The notes: generated by a model from the sequence alone, not told the origin. 64,000 bases of DNA from Asparagopsis taxiformis (GCA_030407315.1 JALQPE010001688.1:186001-250000), one strand, 5' to 3'. Counted from the first letter of the stretch, positions 38,449-48,366 are shown. A program made the numbers and translations.

Positions 38449-39136
38449 CGAGGCGGTAGTTTGGTGCGACGGAAGTTCAGGGTTGGTAGGGAGGAGAGGA
38501 CGTGCGGGCGCGAAATTGGGGGGATGTTAGGTGTGTTTTCAGCGCTGAGTGGTAAGTAAGAATGAGTAAAGATGAGTCGTGCAGCGCACATGTTTCAAGA
38601 CGCATTGATTATGTTGTATAATAATGTTATTATTTTAAATGGTGAATTCAACCTGTCGTTTCCTTTGTCGCCCGACGCTGATCCAATAGACAATGTACAT
38701 GACTTGCCATCTCCTACGTAACCCAATCTACCCTTACCCGCACCGACACGACCATCCCAACGATCATGATGACATCAGATGCTACGAGCAGGTGCTCACA
38801 CAAAGTCCAGCAACATGTCACCCAGCCAAACGGGATTTCACAGATAGGATCATAGATCCAATCCAACCTCACCGACAAAAACGAAAATATTTCAAAAATG
38901 ATGAAACGTGGCCACTATTGGCAGGAGATTGCATACCACTCGTCCTGACGAGCTCAAATACTGATCCTCTGTGCTCGCTTTAACGGCCGGTGACACGGTA
39001 TGAGAAAACCACGACTCGACCGCACTGCGCGCCGTTCCATCCAACATCTGCTATCTACATCCACTGCTCTAATAATCTCGCTACCCCATCGCGAGAACAT
39101 CCGACCATCTGCACCGCTTCCAATTGCACCTCCACC
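38449..39136. other. Divergent spacer between the CBM48-SPRY gene and the RRM gene
   Basis: 688 bp with both promoters. ATTGG occurs near 38928. The frame of the RRM gene is open upstream to 38990, but that extension is unlike a protein N-terminus. Confidence 0.4.
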
Positions 39137-39577
39137 ATGAACGCTTTCGTCGCACCCGCCATCGCAGGCGTCTCATCAGCCCGTCTCTCCTCGTCCACCT
39201 GTTCCTTCGCCGCTGCCCCGCTTCGAGCAGCCCCGCGCCCAGCGCGCTCGCACCGCATTCGCGCATGCCTGCCAGAGGAAGACGACTCCGTTGCTGAGAA
39301 AGCAAAGCTCTTCGTCGGGAACCTCTCCTGGGACACCACCGACGGCTCATTGAAGGACGCCTTTTCCACCTACGGCACCGTTGTGGACTCCCGTGTCGTC
39401 TGTGATCGATTCACTGGAAAGTCTCGCGGCTTTGGCTTCATCGAGTACGATCAGGCTTCGTGCGCTGAAGAAGCGCTCATCGGCATGAATGGCTGTGAAA
39501 TCGATGGAAGAAACGTCCGTGTGGATCGTGCCAACCGCCGCAGCTCCCCCAAGCCCCGTCGTAATGATGACTATTAG
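39137..39577 (+). CDS. Plastid-targeted RRM RNA-binding protein
   Basis: A 146-residue protein with one RNA-recognition motif (about residues 54-130). RNP2 is KLFVGNLSW and RNP1 is KSRGFGFIEY, followed by ALIGMNGCEIDGRNVRVDRA. The first ~45 residues, starting MNAFVAPAIAG and rich in Ser/Ala/Arg, are a plastid transit peptide of the red-lineage type with an early Phe. A basic and acidic tail ends the protein. It resembles small organelle RRM proteins of plants and cyanobacteria and probably binds plastid transcripts. I chose the ATG at 39137 because it gives the AFV motif. Confidence 0.88.
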   Translation: MNAFVAPAIAGVSSARLSSSTCSFAAAPLRAAPRPARSHRIRACLPEEDDSVAEKAKLFVGNLSWDTTDGSLKDAFSTYGTVVDSRVVCDRFTGKSRGFGFIEYDQASCAEEALIGMNGCEIDGRNVRVDRANRRSSPKPRRNDDY

Positions 39578-39985
39578 TTTGCTTCTGTCGCTCTATTCTG
39601 GCAGCGGTTTGGCAGCCACTTCTTGAATGTGCAAGACTTTTCGCTGTGCCTAACTAACAAACATTGCGGTGTACATTACTTGTTTTATCTCATTGAGAAG
39701 AGGTAAAATGCATGCGTGTGTGCACTTGTCTGTTTTAGTCCATTACTTCTATTGACATCATCAGTCTTGAATTGTTAATCGCGTGCTGTTCTCATAAACG
39801 TGTTTATGTTAGCGGGTTTTGAAGGAATAAATGTCTTGAATTTCGTTTCATTCTTCCTCACATGAAGATCTGTCCGCTTCTATACATTATTATACTCTGC
39901 CCAATTACTTGCAAGCTCAACATATTTACATTTCACTTTAGCTTGTTATTGTTTTGCCAGCCGCATCATCCAGTCCACCTAAAAC
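39578..39985. other. Convergent 3' region between the RRM gene and the NIPA gene
   Basis: 408 bp, AT-rich, 3' UTRs. No feature found. Confidence 0.4.
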
Positions 39986-41435
39986 TCACACGATGCCCTC
40001 TTCCCTCTCGTTACCACTTTCAACTTGTGTACCCTCTACAATTTGGTCCTTCTCTTGTACTGTTTCTCTTTCTCGTAAATCATCGTCACGCCCCTCGTAG
40101 TCATCCGATCGAACCATCCTATAATGTCGGCCACCTTCCTCCTGCTCATCCTCCTCATTGAATGGCTGAAACTTGGACTGAGTACGAGGCGATACCAGAG
40201 GATTTTCATCCGATACAATATCATATATTACATCAGCCGCATTCAGAGACTTGGCATCATCGCGCGGACACAGCATGGCCACCCCTATAAGAACACAAAC
40301 AAAGCCAACAGCATAGGCACCATATTCCTTCTTCCCAAAGCCGATAAACTCTTCGTAGTATATGCCACCCGCAATGGTACTAAATAGAATCCAGCAGATC
40401 TGCATCATGGGAATAAGGTAAACGGCATCAAACAGTCGCAATCCATGATTCAATCTTGTCACCCAATAGGTTGCAGCAGCAATGAATCCAAGAATGATAA
40501 AGTAAGTCTGGTACGACAGAAGCGGGTTGGAATATGCAGGATTTGGATGCAATGCCTGGATCAACAACATGGACAGCGATTTGGCCAATACAACAGCTTG
40601 TGTACCAAACAGAGCCGACTTGATTGAGAAAAAAATAGCAAGCACCTGACGTTCTCGAATTGTCGCCTTTGAAATGTCAAAACGTCCCAAACCCCGATCG
40701 CGCATAATTCGTTGCTTCATAGAGGAATAGGCAATCGAAACAGCGCATAGAAGGAATCCTGCACCCAGTAGATAGCAAACATACTCCGACCTACCATAAA
40801 GGGCAGCCAATTCTTCCGGGCGATAATTTTTGGTACCATGTGCACCAAATATTACTATAAACACACATCCACATATGATGAGCGCCACACCTGCATAAGC
40901 ATACTTTTCGATCTTTTCACGAAGGATGAAACGGGAGAAGAAGACCTGCGAGAGAAACTGTACAGAGCCGAGACCAGAGAGTAACGATTGAGCTGCAAAT
41001 TTAAATGCACCAAAGGACATTGCTGTTCCCAATGCAAACATCGAAAATCCGCCTGTCCACATAGGAAGGCGAGAAAGTCGGGGCCTTTCATCCGGCGGCA
41101 GCAGAAGACGACGATTGATTGCAAGTTTCATTATATTGGTACCCATATTGTTGAGCTGCAATTCAAAACGCAATGGATGTGTTAGATGCATATATGAAAG
41201 CAGCAAAGGGAAAATAGAGTTGCCAACGTACAATGCTGCATAGTGATACAGTTTGAAGGCGTGCATGGTGCAGAAGACGCATTGGTCGAAATCGTGGTGT
41301 CAGCGGGACAGTCGAAAATTTTGTTGCATGGGGTACGTACGCAACTTACCTTCCAAAGATGGCGAGCACAATGCCTGGCCACCAGCTTGCTACTTTCCAT
41401 CCCAGGCTGGAAAAAAGGTTGATGTGCTGAAACAT
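39986..41435 (-). CDS. NIPA-type (DUF803) magnesium transporter, three exons including a 4-nt microexon
   Basis: A multi-pass membrane protein of the NIPA family, implicated in Mg2+ transport. Spliced model: exon 1 at 41435-41350, microexon 41235-41232, exon 3 at 41155-39986, 419 residues. Exon 1 gives KVASWWPGIVLAIFG. With the microexon the join reads IFGSILNNMGTNIMKLA, the usual end of NIPA membrane helix 1. Later helices are evident (ALGTAMSFGAFKFAAQSLL, YAGVALIICGCVFIVIFGAHG and others, nine in all). The cytosolic tail (~80 residues) is Glu/Asp/Arg-rich. Without the microexon exon 1 and exon 3 are out of frame. The minus-strand frame is open to 41266, but that part is intron. Confidence 0.82.
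41232..41235 (-). other. 4-nt microexon (CATT) of the NIPA gene
   Basis: CATT on the minus strand lies between acceptor CTATGCAG and donor GTACGT. The flanking introns are 114 nt (41236-41349, donor GTAAGT) and 76 nt (41156-41231, CTAAC branch motif, acceptor TTGCAG). The four bases convert exon 1 phase 2 to exon 3 phase 0 and add Ser-Ile. That TATGCAG is the only AG in the first intron region beyond the donor. Confidence 0.7.
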
Positions 41436-41907
41436 GTTGACAACACGTTCTGTGTTGCGGAACGCGTTTACAAGCTGGTAAACAAGAATTCAAAGGATTT
41501 CGTGCTGGGATACGCAAATATCAGAGGTCAAGCGAGGTAGTGCTGAATTACGGACGAAGAAGAAAGGGCTTCAACGGGTATGTTAGTCTAGAAGGAGCAA
41601 CGCTTACCAAAAGCAATCCAGTGAATGTCCTTCGCTATGGATAAGACGCATAGTGCCACAGTATCACATGGCAAATTTTTGCATTATACTCTAGAACTGA
41701 GAATTGACAGTAAAGTTGTCCAAAATTGCTATTTCAAAAATAAATTTATCCACCTTCATTTTCATTGGTTGTTTAGATGGTTCAAAGCATTCTTGTTGGC
41801 ACACTTGGCACCTTTACGAGAAGAGCCAGCGTGCACAACAAGGTTGATCACAACTCGGCTTGCAACCTTTGATGCCAGTCACCATTTTGTGCTCACTCGG
41901 CCTTACA
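41436..41907. other. Divergent spacer between the NIPA gene and the FKBP gene
   Basis: 472 bp. ATTGG at 41764-41768 lies about 140 bp before the FKBP start. A minus-strand frame with a GTAAGC donor near 41610 could be a 5' UTR exon of NIPA, but I could not join it in frame. Confidence 0.35.
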
Positions 41908-42540
41908 ATGAAGCTCTATACATTCATCCCCGTTACAACAACATGCGTTCATTTGAATTGCAAACAAACAACAGAAAATACTTCTCACCAACCTCCTGCG
42001 ACAATTCGCCCAATTTGCTCGAGACGACAAGCCATTTCCCTACTGGCGCTCTCAGTTCTCTCCACAGCCAACTTTGCACCTGCGCGCACGCTGGCTGAAG
42101 ACGCGCAGGACAACGAGTACATAAAGCTGCCATGTACTGAATTTGATTGTCGTCCAGTCGAGGTGCACGACTACCGCATTGGCACCGGCGCGCAGCCGCA
42201 AAACGGGTCCAAGGTTGTGCTGAAATGGACGGGGCGACTCGCCGACCGATACGGATGGCCCATTCAGAAAGAGGATGCAGATGAGGTATCGTTCGTCATC
42301 GGTAAGGACAGATTGATTGAGGGCTTCGAACAGGGTTTGATGGGAATGAGAGAAGGTGGGAAAAGAAGAATGTTAATCCCTGCCGAGAAGGGGTATCAAG
42401 ACGAGAAGAGCCAACCTTTACCGGCTAATTTCGGCGACAGACGGCGTTTGTTTGCCACCGTGCTCAACCCGCGTCGGTTTAAACGCGCCGGTGATTTGGT
42501 CATAGACGTACAATTGCTCAAGGTGAGATCTACAACATGA
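41908..42540 (+). CDS. FKBP-type peptidyl-prolyl isomerase, thylakoid lumen
   Basis: A 210-residue FKBP with a two-part leader. The N-terminus MKLYTFIPVTTT has the early Phe of red-lineage transit peptides. Then CSRRQAISLLALSVLSTANF with ...ARTLAEDA is a twin-arginine thylakoid signal ending near residue 65. The FKBP fold follows (about 80-205): GSKVVLKWTGRLADRYGWPI, FVIGKDRLIEGFEQGLMGMR, GGKRRMLIPAEKGY and a C-terminal DLVIDVQLLKV. It matches the lumenal FKBPs of plants. The upstream in-frame ATG at 41860 is possible, but its peptide is less transit-like. Confidence 0.88.
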   Translation: MKLYTFIPVTTTCVHLNCKQTTENTSHQPPATIRPICSRRQAISLLALSVLSTANFAPARTLAEDAQDNEYIKLPCTEFDCRPVEVHDYRIGTGAQPQNGSKVVLKWTGRLADRYGWPIQKEDADEVSFVIGKDRLIEGFEQGLMGMREGGKRRMLIPAEKGYQDEKSQPLPANFGDRRRLFATVLNPRRFKRAGDLVIDVQLLKVRSTT

Positions 42541-42660
42541 GCGAATCACGCGTATATTATTATAAAATCTTGGCGCATAATTTCCAACGTCCAATCGCCA
42601 GTCTCCGTTCCGATATCTTTACCCTCTTCAATACCAGACTTGACCAACTCAAATCCATGC

Positions 42661-43680
42661 ATGAATGACGTCTCCATATCGCCCGTGTCCGTCATGTATG
42701 CATCCGCTTTGTTTCCAATTGCCAAAACATCCGCTCAAACCCCCCCTCTAACATCCCACGTCCAACCGGGATGGCGTCTCGCCGCGGCCGGCAGTATCGC
42801 CGGCATGATGACAAACACTTTACTCCATCCGCTCGACACCGTCAAAACAGTCCGACAGGCAGATCCTAACAATTTCCGCGGCGTCACCGCCACCATTCTA
42901 GCCATTCTTCGCACACGCGGCCCATTCGCCCTCTATGCGGGCATAATCCCCGCGCTGTTCGGCAGCGCATTGTCATCAGGGCTCTATTTCGGCGCGTATG
43001 AATTCATGAAGAGACGCGTCGCAGTCGTATTTCCCGATGCTTTTCAAAAGAGAAACACCAGAGTCCCCTTGACAGCGTTTTCCGCCGCTTGCGGTAATCT
43101 CACCTCCTCCGTCTTATTCGTCCCGAAGGAGGTCGTGAAACAGCGCATGCAATCCGGCGTCGACTCTGGCCGCTTTGTCGGTGCCGTGCTGGGCGTCGTG
43201 CGAACGTCGGGCATGGGTGGCTTTTATCGCGGATATAAGGCGACGCTATTGCGTAATATTCCATCGACTATGCTGCGCTTTGCTATTTACGAAGAAGCGA
43301 AGGATGTGCTTTTGCGTCTCAAGGCTATGAGAGGCAGTCACGCGTCCATGCTGTCGTCTACAGAGTTTGTTCTCGCTGGATCTGTGGCTGGATCGATTTC
43401 AAGCGCTTTGACGACACCGATGGACGTCGTGAAGACAAGGTTTGCGACTGGTAAGATCAAGGCTGGGACGAAGATTCCAGTAGCTTTCGGGGATATTCTG
43501 CGTAATGACGGGGTTGCCGGCCTGTTCGTAGGCATCAGACCACGTGTTGTGTGGTCGGGTCTGTATGCCGCTATTGGTTTCACGACGTATGAACTGTGTA
43601 AAGCGTGGATGTTGAAGGAACGGCAAGTAAAATTGGCAGCACGTAGCAATCGAACACAGACTGCAGTGCCACTGAAATGA
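42661..43680 (+). CDS. Mitochondrial carrier family protein (SAM-carrier-like)
   Basis: A 339-residue carrier with three repeats of two helices. The signature motifs are HPLDTVKTV, VPKEVVKQRMQ and TPMDVVKTRF. The sequence 'PLDTxKT...P.EVVKQR...PxDVxKTR' is closest to S-adenosylmethionine carriers (SLC25A26, plant SAMC/SAMTL), so SAM import into an organelle is the best guess, not proof. The N-terminal extension (MYASALFPIAKTSAQ from Met 42694) has the early Phe of plastid proteins, so it may sit in the plastid envelope. The first ATG is at 42661; the frame opens at 42640 with TTG only. It lies 120 bp after FKBP on the same strand. Confidence 0.82.
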   Translation: MNDVSISPVSVMYASALFPIAKTSAQTPPLTSHVQPGWRLAAAGSIAGMMTNTLLHPLDTVKTVRQADPNNFRGVTATILAILRTRGPFALYAGIIPALFGSALSSGLYFGAYEFMKRRVAVVFPDAFQKRNTRVPLTAFSAACGNLTSSVLFVPKEVVKQRMQSGVDSGRFVGAVLGVVRTSGMGGFYRGYKATLLRNIPSTMLRFAIYEEAKDVLLRLKAMRGSHASMLSSTEFVLAGSVAGSISSALTTPMDVVKTRFATGKIKAGTKIPVAFGDILRNDGVAGLFVGIRPRVVWSGLYAAIGFTTYELCKAWMLKERQVKLAARSNRTQTAVPLK

Positions 43681-43835
43681 AGGCGTCAAAACTTTATAAA
43701 AGCATGTACCGCTTAGTTTAGTCAACGATGGTGAATAACCCTTAACAATGTGCAGTTGTTTTCTTTGTACTAACTTTGACTAGCGTATAGTCATGTAAAT
43801 ATACTAGTTCTTGTCGATGCAGCAAGAAAGCCATT

Positions 43836-44456
43836 CTACTGGCTAGTTAGAAAAGGATCGTCACGAAGCTTTGTGGCCTGTGGCATATCGAGACCGGCTT
43901 TTGCGACGGTGATGTCATTGTTAATGTGAAAGACAAGGTCTTGAAGAGAATCAAATTTCCACTCCGGTCTGAGGTAGGCAATGATACAAAGACGCATCTC
44001 CTCACCGTAAAAGTCATCGTCATATTGTTCCATTAGATGAGCTTCCAACACTCGTTCCTTAACATCATCAAAGGTAATGTTCCAGCCGAGGTTTGCCACC
44101 ATCTTCACAACGCGATTTCCATACTTTGGGACAACACCATAGCCGAAATAAACGCCGTCTCTACCCGCTTCAGAGACCGAATCGAGTAGTGTACCAGGTA
44201 AATTTGCTGTCGGACATCCGAGATCTCTACTGCCGCGTCCAAATCCCATCTGCACTTTTCCTTTGACAGTGATTGGCTTGGGCAGCCAGTCAATCTCCTC
44301 CACGGATGACAATCTTTGCGTCATGATGTGTCGCGTAGTGGAGGATGTTCGATGGTGTTCTAGCCGAGTTTTGGCATTGCTGCCGAGCGTGAGCGGGGAA
44401 GGCGCTCTAGGGGTGAGTGGGGTGAATTGCGACGGGGAAAAAGCTGCAGATCTCAT
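43836..44456 (-). CDS. Riboflavin kinase
   Basis: Phosphorylates riboflavin to FMN. The 206-residue protein has the flavokinase fold at about residues 60-190: KGKVQMGFGRGSRDLGCPTA (ATP and substrate loop with PTAN), DGVYFGYGVV, VANLGWNITF, EAHLMEQYDDDFYG (catalytic Glu region) and MRLCIIAYLRPEWKFDSLQD. The first ATG is at 44456. The ~45 residues before the enzyme (MRSAAFSPSQFTPLTPRAP) look like a transit peptide, so this is probably an organellar form; Met 44324 would give a cytosolic one. There is no fused FAD synthetase or phosphatase domain. Confidence 0.9.
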   Translation of the reverse strand: MRSAAFSPSQFTPLTPRAPSPLTLGSNAKTRLEHHRTSSTTRHIMTQRLSSVEEIDWLPKPITVKGKVQMGFGRGSRDLGCPTANLPGTLLDSVSEAGRDGVYFGYGVVPKYGNRVVKMVANLGWNITFDDVKERVLEAHLMEQYDDDFYGEEMRLCIIAYLRPEWKFDSLQDLVFHINNDITVAKAGLDMPQATKLRDDPFLTSQ

Positions 44457-44833
44457 GATGTTGTGTTGAATTGAATTGCAGATTGTAATGTGCTGAATTT
44501 TGAATCTTGTTGGCGCCAAAGGCTCTGAAGGCAAGTCGGAACGTAACCGCAGATAGTGGTTATCACTTCAGACGGAGGTGAAATTGTGCTCGATTGTCGG
44601 AGATGCACGAATGCAGGCCGTTTGTTAGACGGCCAGAAAATTTGGTCACGGTGGCAATAAACCTTGTGGTAGCGACGCGATTGGTTGCACAAGATGTTCT
44701 CGACGCTTCGCTGAGGCTTTCCCATGAAACGGGTAAATCAGTGGTGGACATGGAATCGAAAAAAATTCTTGCAAAATCTGATTGGTGCCCATGTCTCACC
44801 ATCACATTGACGTGTAACAGCACGTCAGAGCTG
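44457..44833. promoter_or_regulatory. Upstream region of the riboflavin kinase gene with CCAAT boxes
   Basis: ATTGG at 44680-44684 and 44781-44785. The region also contains the 3' end of the fibrillin gene. No other feature. Confidence 0.35.
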
Positions 44834-45562
44834 TTAGCAATCATTTACCTTTTCCAACACAAACACATGTCCTTTGTTATCTCTCCCAATCCGAATCGAC
44901 TCATCTAAATACGTAATGTCCAAATATCCCTCGGGGTCGAAAATCTGCAGCAACAACGGCTTGTTCGTTCCAAGTAATTTCTCAAACGCCACTGGCTCCA
45001 GACTTGATCCCGTTGTAGTAACCATCACACGAGTCGGCGACTCGACCTCATACGAAGCATTAATCGTAAAAGTACCCGACGTACCAGTCAGCACTTCAAA
45101 ATGCACGATATTACGACTCTCCTTTCGATCAGCGTCTACGACTTGTAGAAACTCGCCCAAATTCACAAATCCTGACTTTGTAGACGTAGCAATTGCAAGC
45201 TTAACTCTCTTTCTACCCAGAATTTCCAGATTGGTGTACAGAAGCCGCCACGTCCCCGCGGCAGCAACCGCGTCGCGCTCCGTTGGATTCTTAATCGGAC
45301 TTTGGCTCTCAACCTGTTGAATTATCTGCTCAAGCGTCTGACGACTCTCGTCCTCCATCCCGAAAATCCCCCGTTCTTCCCCAGCAAGGGCTTCAATTTC
45401 ATTGCGCAAACGCACAGTACTTTCCGTGGTCGTGCAACATTGAACTCTGCCGCGTTGCGCGGATATCCTTGCAAACTTGCTGCAGATTACAGGCTTCTGC
45501 AACCAATGTCTGTTCAAGGTAACTGGGTGCGCGTGCAGGGAGAAACAAGGATGGGTCGCCAT
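44834..45562 (-). CDS. PAP/fibrillin family protein (plastid lipid-associated)
   Basis: Fibrillins bind lipids in plastids and plastoglobules. The 242-residue protein has the conserved GTWRLLYTNLEILGRKRVKL near residue 102 and the C-terminal GYLDITYLDESIRIGRDNKG block with HVFVLEK, which is the usual end of the family. The leader from Met 45562 (MATHPCFSLHAHPVTL) has an early Phe and fits a plastid transit peptide. The frame runs upstream to an ATG at 45622, but that peptide is acidic and less likely. Confidence 0.87.
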   Translation of the reverse strand: MATHPCFSLHAHPVTLNRHWLQKPVICSKFARISAQRGRVQCCTTTESTVRLRNEIEALAGEERGIFGMEDESRQTLEQIIQQVESQSPIKNPTERDAVAAAGTWRLLYTNLEILGRKRVKLAIATSTKSGFVNLGEFLQVVDADRKESRNIVHFEVLTGTSGTFTINASYEVESPTRVMVTTTGSSLEPVAFEKLLGTNKPLLLQIFDPEGYLDITYLDESIRIGRDNKGHVFVLEKVNDC

Positions 45563-45674
45563 GCGAGATGCGCTTTCAGTGCGCTCCTGCTGACGGCAGT
45601 AGCCATCATGATTCTGTAACATATCGATAAAATTTGTGGCCAATTTTGTGAGCTCGCGCGGTACAGATCATTCG

Positions 45675-46192
45675 TTACTCGGATATGAATGAGAAGGTTA
45701 GTTCGCATGTACATACTACCGACTCGCCTTGGCGTGCATGCGCGTCTACGATCCCGAAATTAGCTCGCGATCGTTTCAACTCGACAGTGTATAGTAGTCG
45801 ATCATTTGACTCTTCCATCTCTCTCCATTTTACGTTCTTCATAGCTGCAAACACGGGAAACGCTTTGTCGCTGTACTTGGGCATCTGTTAACAATGCAGA
45901 GAGATATTGTGTTAGAAGCAACAAACTAATTCGTTTTGTAATGGAACAAAACTTTCTTGTTGTAACGAACCTGCCGTAGCATTAAAGCACTCGTTTGACC
46001 GAGACCTTCAAGTATATGCAAGCGACTAGGCGGAGAGTTCAATAATGGCTGTCTGGACACTGCAGTTACTCGTTGTCCGATTACATTTTCAATGGCATGA
46101 CTGATGAGTAGAAATGGCTCACGATGTGCAAGTAACTTTTTGATCTGAGCGTCTCCCAACACCTGCCTACCTAGTTGCTGAGCTTTCGTCAT
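45675..46192 (-). CDS. FabZ-like hotdog protein, two exons, catalytic His not conserved
   Basis: Spliced model: exon 1 at 46192-45971, exon 2 at 45884-45675, 143 residues, the normal FabZ length. Exon 1 has IKKLLAHREPFLLISHAIEN (FabZ 'I..LLPHRYPFLLVD'), then LEGLGQTSALMLRQ (FabZ 'EAMAQ'). Exon 2 continues FPVFAAMKNVKWREMEESND and ends with a FabZ-like strand. The 86-nt intron has donor GTTCGT, a CTAAC branch motif and acceptor AACAG, phase 0. The 'GHFP...PG' loop with the catalytic His is replaced by LNSPPSRLHI, while the later Glu remains. It may not be a working dehydratase. No transit peptide is seen. Confidence 0.7.
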
Positions 46193-46350
46193 TCCCGCAC
46201 TTCTCAATATATTGTTGTCTTCTGTGACGTGCTTCTTCGCCAGGTATCCGTGCCAGTCGATGGCTTGCAAATCGCGTCCGAATTAAAATTTGTGACGCCG
46301 AGACGATTTTAGCCTCTCCACATTAATTTCAGTAATCTCCCACAAGATTC

Positions 46351-48366
46351 ATGTCCCAGTCTCAACACATCCAAATGTCGCTTTCCTTCGCCTTCACGAC
46401 AAATATCCTCTATTTCAAACACACTAGCTTTCCTCGACCAAAAATCCAATCACAGTCTCTTCGACACCAATGTTCATCTTGTCTGATAGACTCCTTTGAC
46501 AAAGCTGTGTCAAAAGGATACATCAAGGACTTTGGCAAAGTAATTCACCTAGACAACCACGGATATTTCCCTGCGCAAAATGCGTTACATCTCTCGGACA
46601 ACAATATCTCACTGCTGAAACCTGTGACGAATGCAATACTACGCTCGGCGCGTCTCGACGCAACTTCAATCCGCAGCATTTTCGTCAGGGGATCTTTCGT
46701 GAGTGGAACGTTTCAGAATGACCGTTCCGACCTTGACCTCCTCATTATCTCAGACCGCATTCCATCAGAATCCAGTAAGCGAAGATTGCGTGCCGCCGCG
46801 TTGCAGGCATGTCAGGGTGTTTTGCGTGTCTGCGCTGTAGATTTTAGATATGTACAGACAAAGCGGCGAATGCTTGGTAGGAATGCATTGGATGTACTTC
46901 CGTCCGTTACTGCTCTTTTGCACGCATACTCCGTCCGACTCTACGGTGATGGACTGCATGCACTAGGAATTGCTGAACACAACGTGCGACCGGGTGATGA
47001 CTTGGCTATTAATATTCGCTCCGATCAGCGTTTCTTCCTCCGCGCTTTCCAGTCCTCAGATGATTTTGGCACCAAATTGGCTGCACTTCAGTGGATTTGC
47101 AAACGTGGTCTACGAGCAGTCACAGACATTTGCAGTTTTGAAACGAAAATGCACAGTCGAGATATCGTACCTTGTTTCAAAATCGCCTCCAAGGCATATC
47201 CTCAATACAAATCGCTGTTCCTTTCTGCCCTACTAATTGCGTGTGCCACTGACTCAAATGGCTTTGTTGGGCTTTCAAAACAGTCATTTGAAACGGAAGG
47301 CATACAAATTGCACTGAATCTTGTCGAAGTTGTCGAAGAGCTTTCCCTGAAGAAAATGTTCGGAAACCTGGAGAATCTAAATTTGCAAACATACTCTGCC
47401 GTGAATCCGACCCAGCCTCATTTATTCTCTCCGACAAAACTATACCAATCTGTTGTGTCACAAATTGCAAACATCACATCGCTGCCCAAACAATATCGCA
47501 GTTCGCAAACTTTGTTCCGGTCTAGCGCTCTCCCCAAAATAGAGATAAACGCCCACCGTTTTGTCGAAGAACACGCTCCACTACCTCTCACGAAAACAGT
47601 GTACTCCAAAGCAGGGCTGTTACCATACCTTACAAAATCGAACAAGCCGAAAGTTTACCGACGAGTCCTGCAAGAACATTGGCCGGAGGCATTCAGTCAA
47701 GAAAGAATTCTGAACGAAATAGTCAGTACTCAAGCAAATGTCCAATGCCGGGTGTCTCCCATAAGCGAAGTTACGTTCTGTCGGGGCGATCATGCCTGGA
47801 TTGAATCGAACATATTTTCGCCCCCGAGCGTTGTGAAGAATCTGTCTCCAGTCGAGGCATTGGAAAGAATGACACGAAACTGCTCTCTTCCTGCCATGTA
47901 TTACACTCGTGGTGGGGATGAAGTCGTATATATGCAATCTGAGCTGGAAAGGAAGCTCTGTTTGTTTCGTTTAGAAGAGCGGGAACGAGTGGAAATTGCA
48001 CAGGCGGAGAGAATTTGGATTTCTACAAATGGAACAGTATCTAGTCTACACTACGATGCTGCATATTCAGCTTTGTTGCAACGAAATGGTTCAAAGAGAA
48101 TGCTATTCTTCGCACCAAACTGCCTTGAGTTTCTTGGCATATATCCGCTTGGACACCCTCTGCATCGAAGGTCGAGAGTGAATCTTGGCAACAAAGATTC
48201 GGTTGTGTTTAAAAAGTTTTGGAGTGATGCCGCTCCAGACGTCATCGAGGTAGTTTTACACGAAGGGGATTTGGTGACTTTCCCGCCATTCTGGACTCAC
48301 TATACAGAGAGCATGACGTCCAGTGAGAGCGAGCTCTCCATATCGCATACAATTCGATATAGTTGA
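46351..48366 (+). CDS. Nucleotidyltransferase-JmjC (cupin-8) fusion protein
   Basis: A 671-residue protein with two different catalytic domains. The N-terminal part has the DNA-polymerase-beta-type nucleotidyltransferase core, IFVRGSFVSGTFQNDRSDLD, with Gly114-Ser115 and the metal pair Asp127/Asp129. A helical middle (about 200-450) follows. The C-terminal part (about 480-671) is a JmjC/cupin-8 oxygenase fold: SLHYDAAYS with iron ligands His567 and Asp569, RMLFFAPN, and distal His650 in PPFWTHYTES. This resembles TYW5/HIF1AN-type Fe(II)/2-oxoglutarate hydroxylases. The leader (MSLSFAFTTNIL from Met9) suggests plastid import. Both active sites look intact. The substrate is unknown; RNA or protein are possible. 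Confidence 0.8.
   Translation: MSQSQHIQMSLSFAFTTNILYFKHTSFPRPKIQSQSLRHQCSSCLIDSFDKAVSKGYIKDFGKVIHLDNHGYFPAQNALHLSDNNISLLKPVTNAILRSARLDATSIRSIFVRGSFVSGTFQNDRSDLDLLIISDRIPSESSKRRLRAAALQACQGVLRVCAVDFRYVQTKRRMLGRNALDVLPSVTALLHAYSVRLYGDGLHALGIAEHNVRPGDDLAINIRSDQRFFLRAFQSSDDFGTKLAALQWICKRGLRAVTDICSFETKMHSRDIVPCFKIASKAYPQYKSLFLSALLIACATDSNGFVGLSKQSFETEGIQIALNLVEVVEELSLKKMFGNLENLNLQTYSAVNPTQPHLFSPTKLYQSVVSQIANITSLPKQYRSSQTLFRSSALPKIEINAHRFVEEHAPLPLTKTVYSKAGLLPYLTKSNKPKVYRRVLQEHWPEAFSQERILNEIVSTQANVQCRVSPISEVTFCRGDHAWIESNIFSPPSVVKNLSPVEALERMTRNCSLPAMYYTRGGDEVVYMQSELERKLCLFRLEERERVEIAQAERIWISTNGTVSSLHYDAAYSALLQRNGSKRMLFFAPNCLEFLGIYPLGHPLHRRSRVNLGNKDSVVFKKFWSDAAPDVIEVVLHEGDLVTFPPFWTHYTESMTSSESELSISHTIRYS

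Noticed and set aside
41236..41266. Continuous minus-strand frame of the NIPA gene beginning at 41266
   Set aside because: Its first 37 codons lie in the second intron, the microexon and the first intron. They lack the conserved first NIPA helix, which is found upstream in exon 1.
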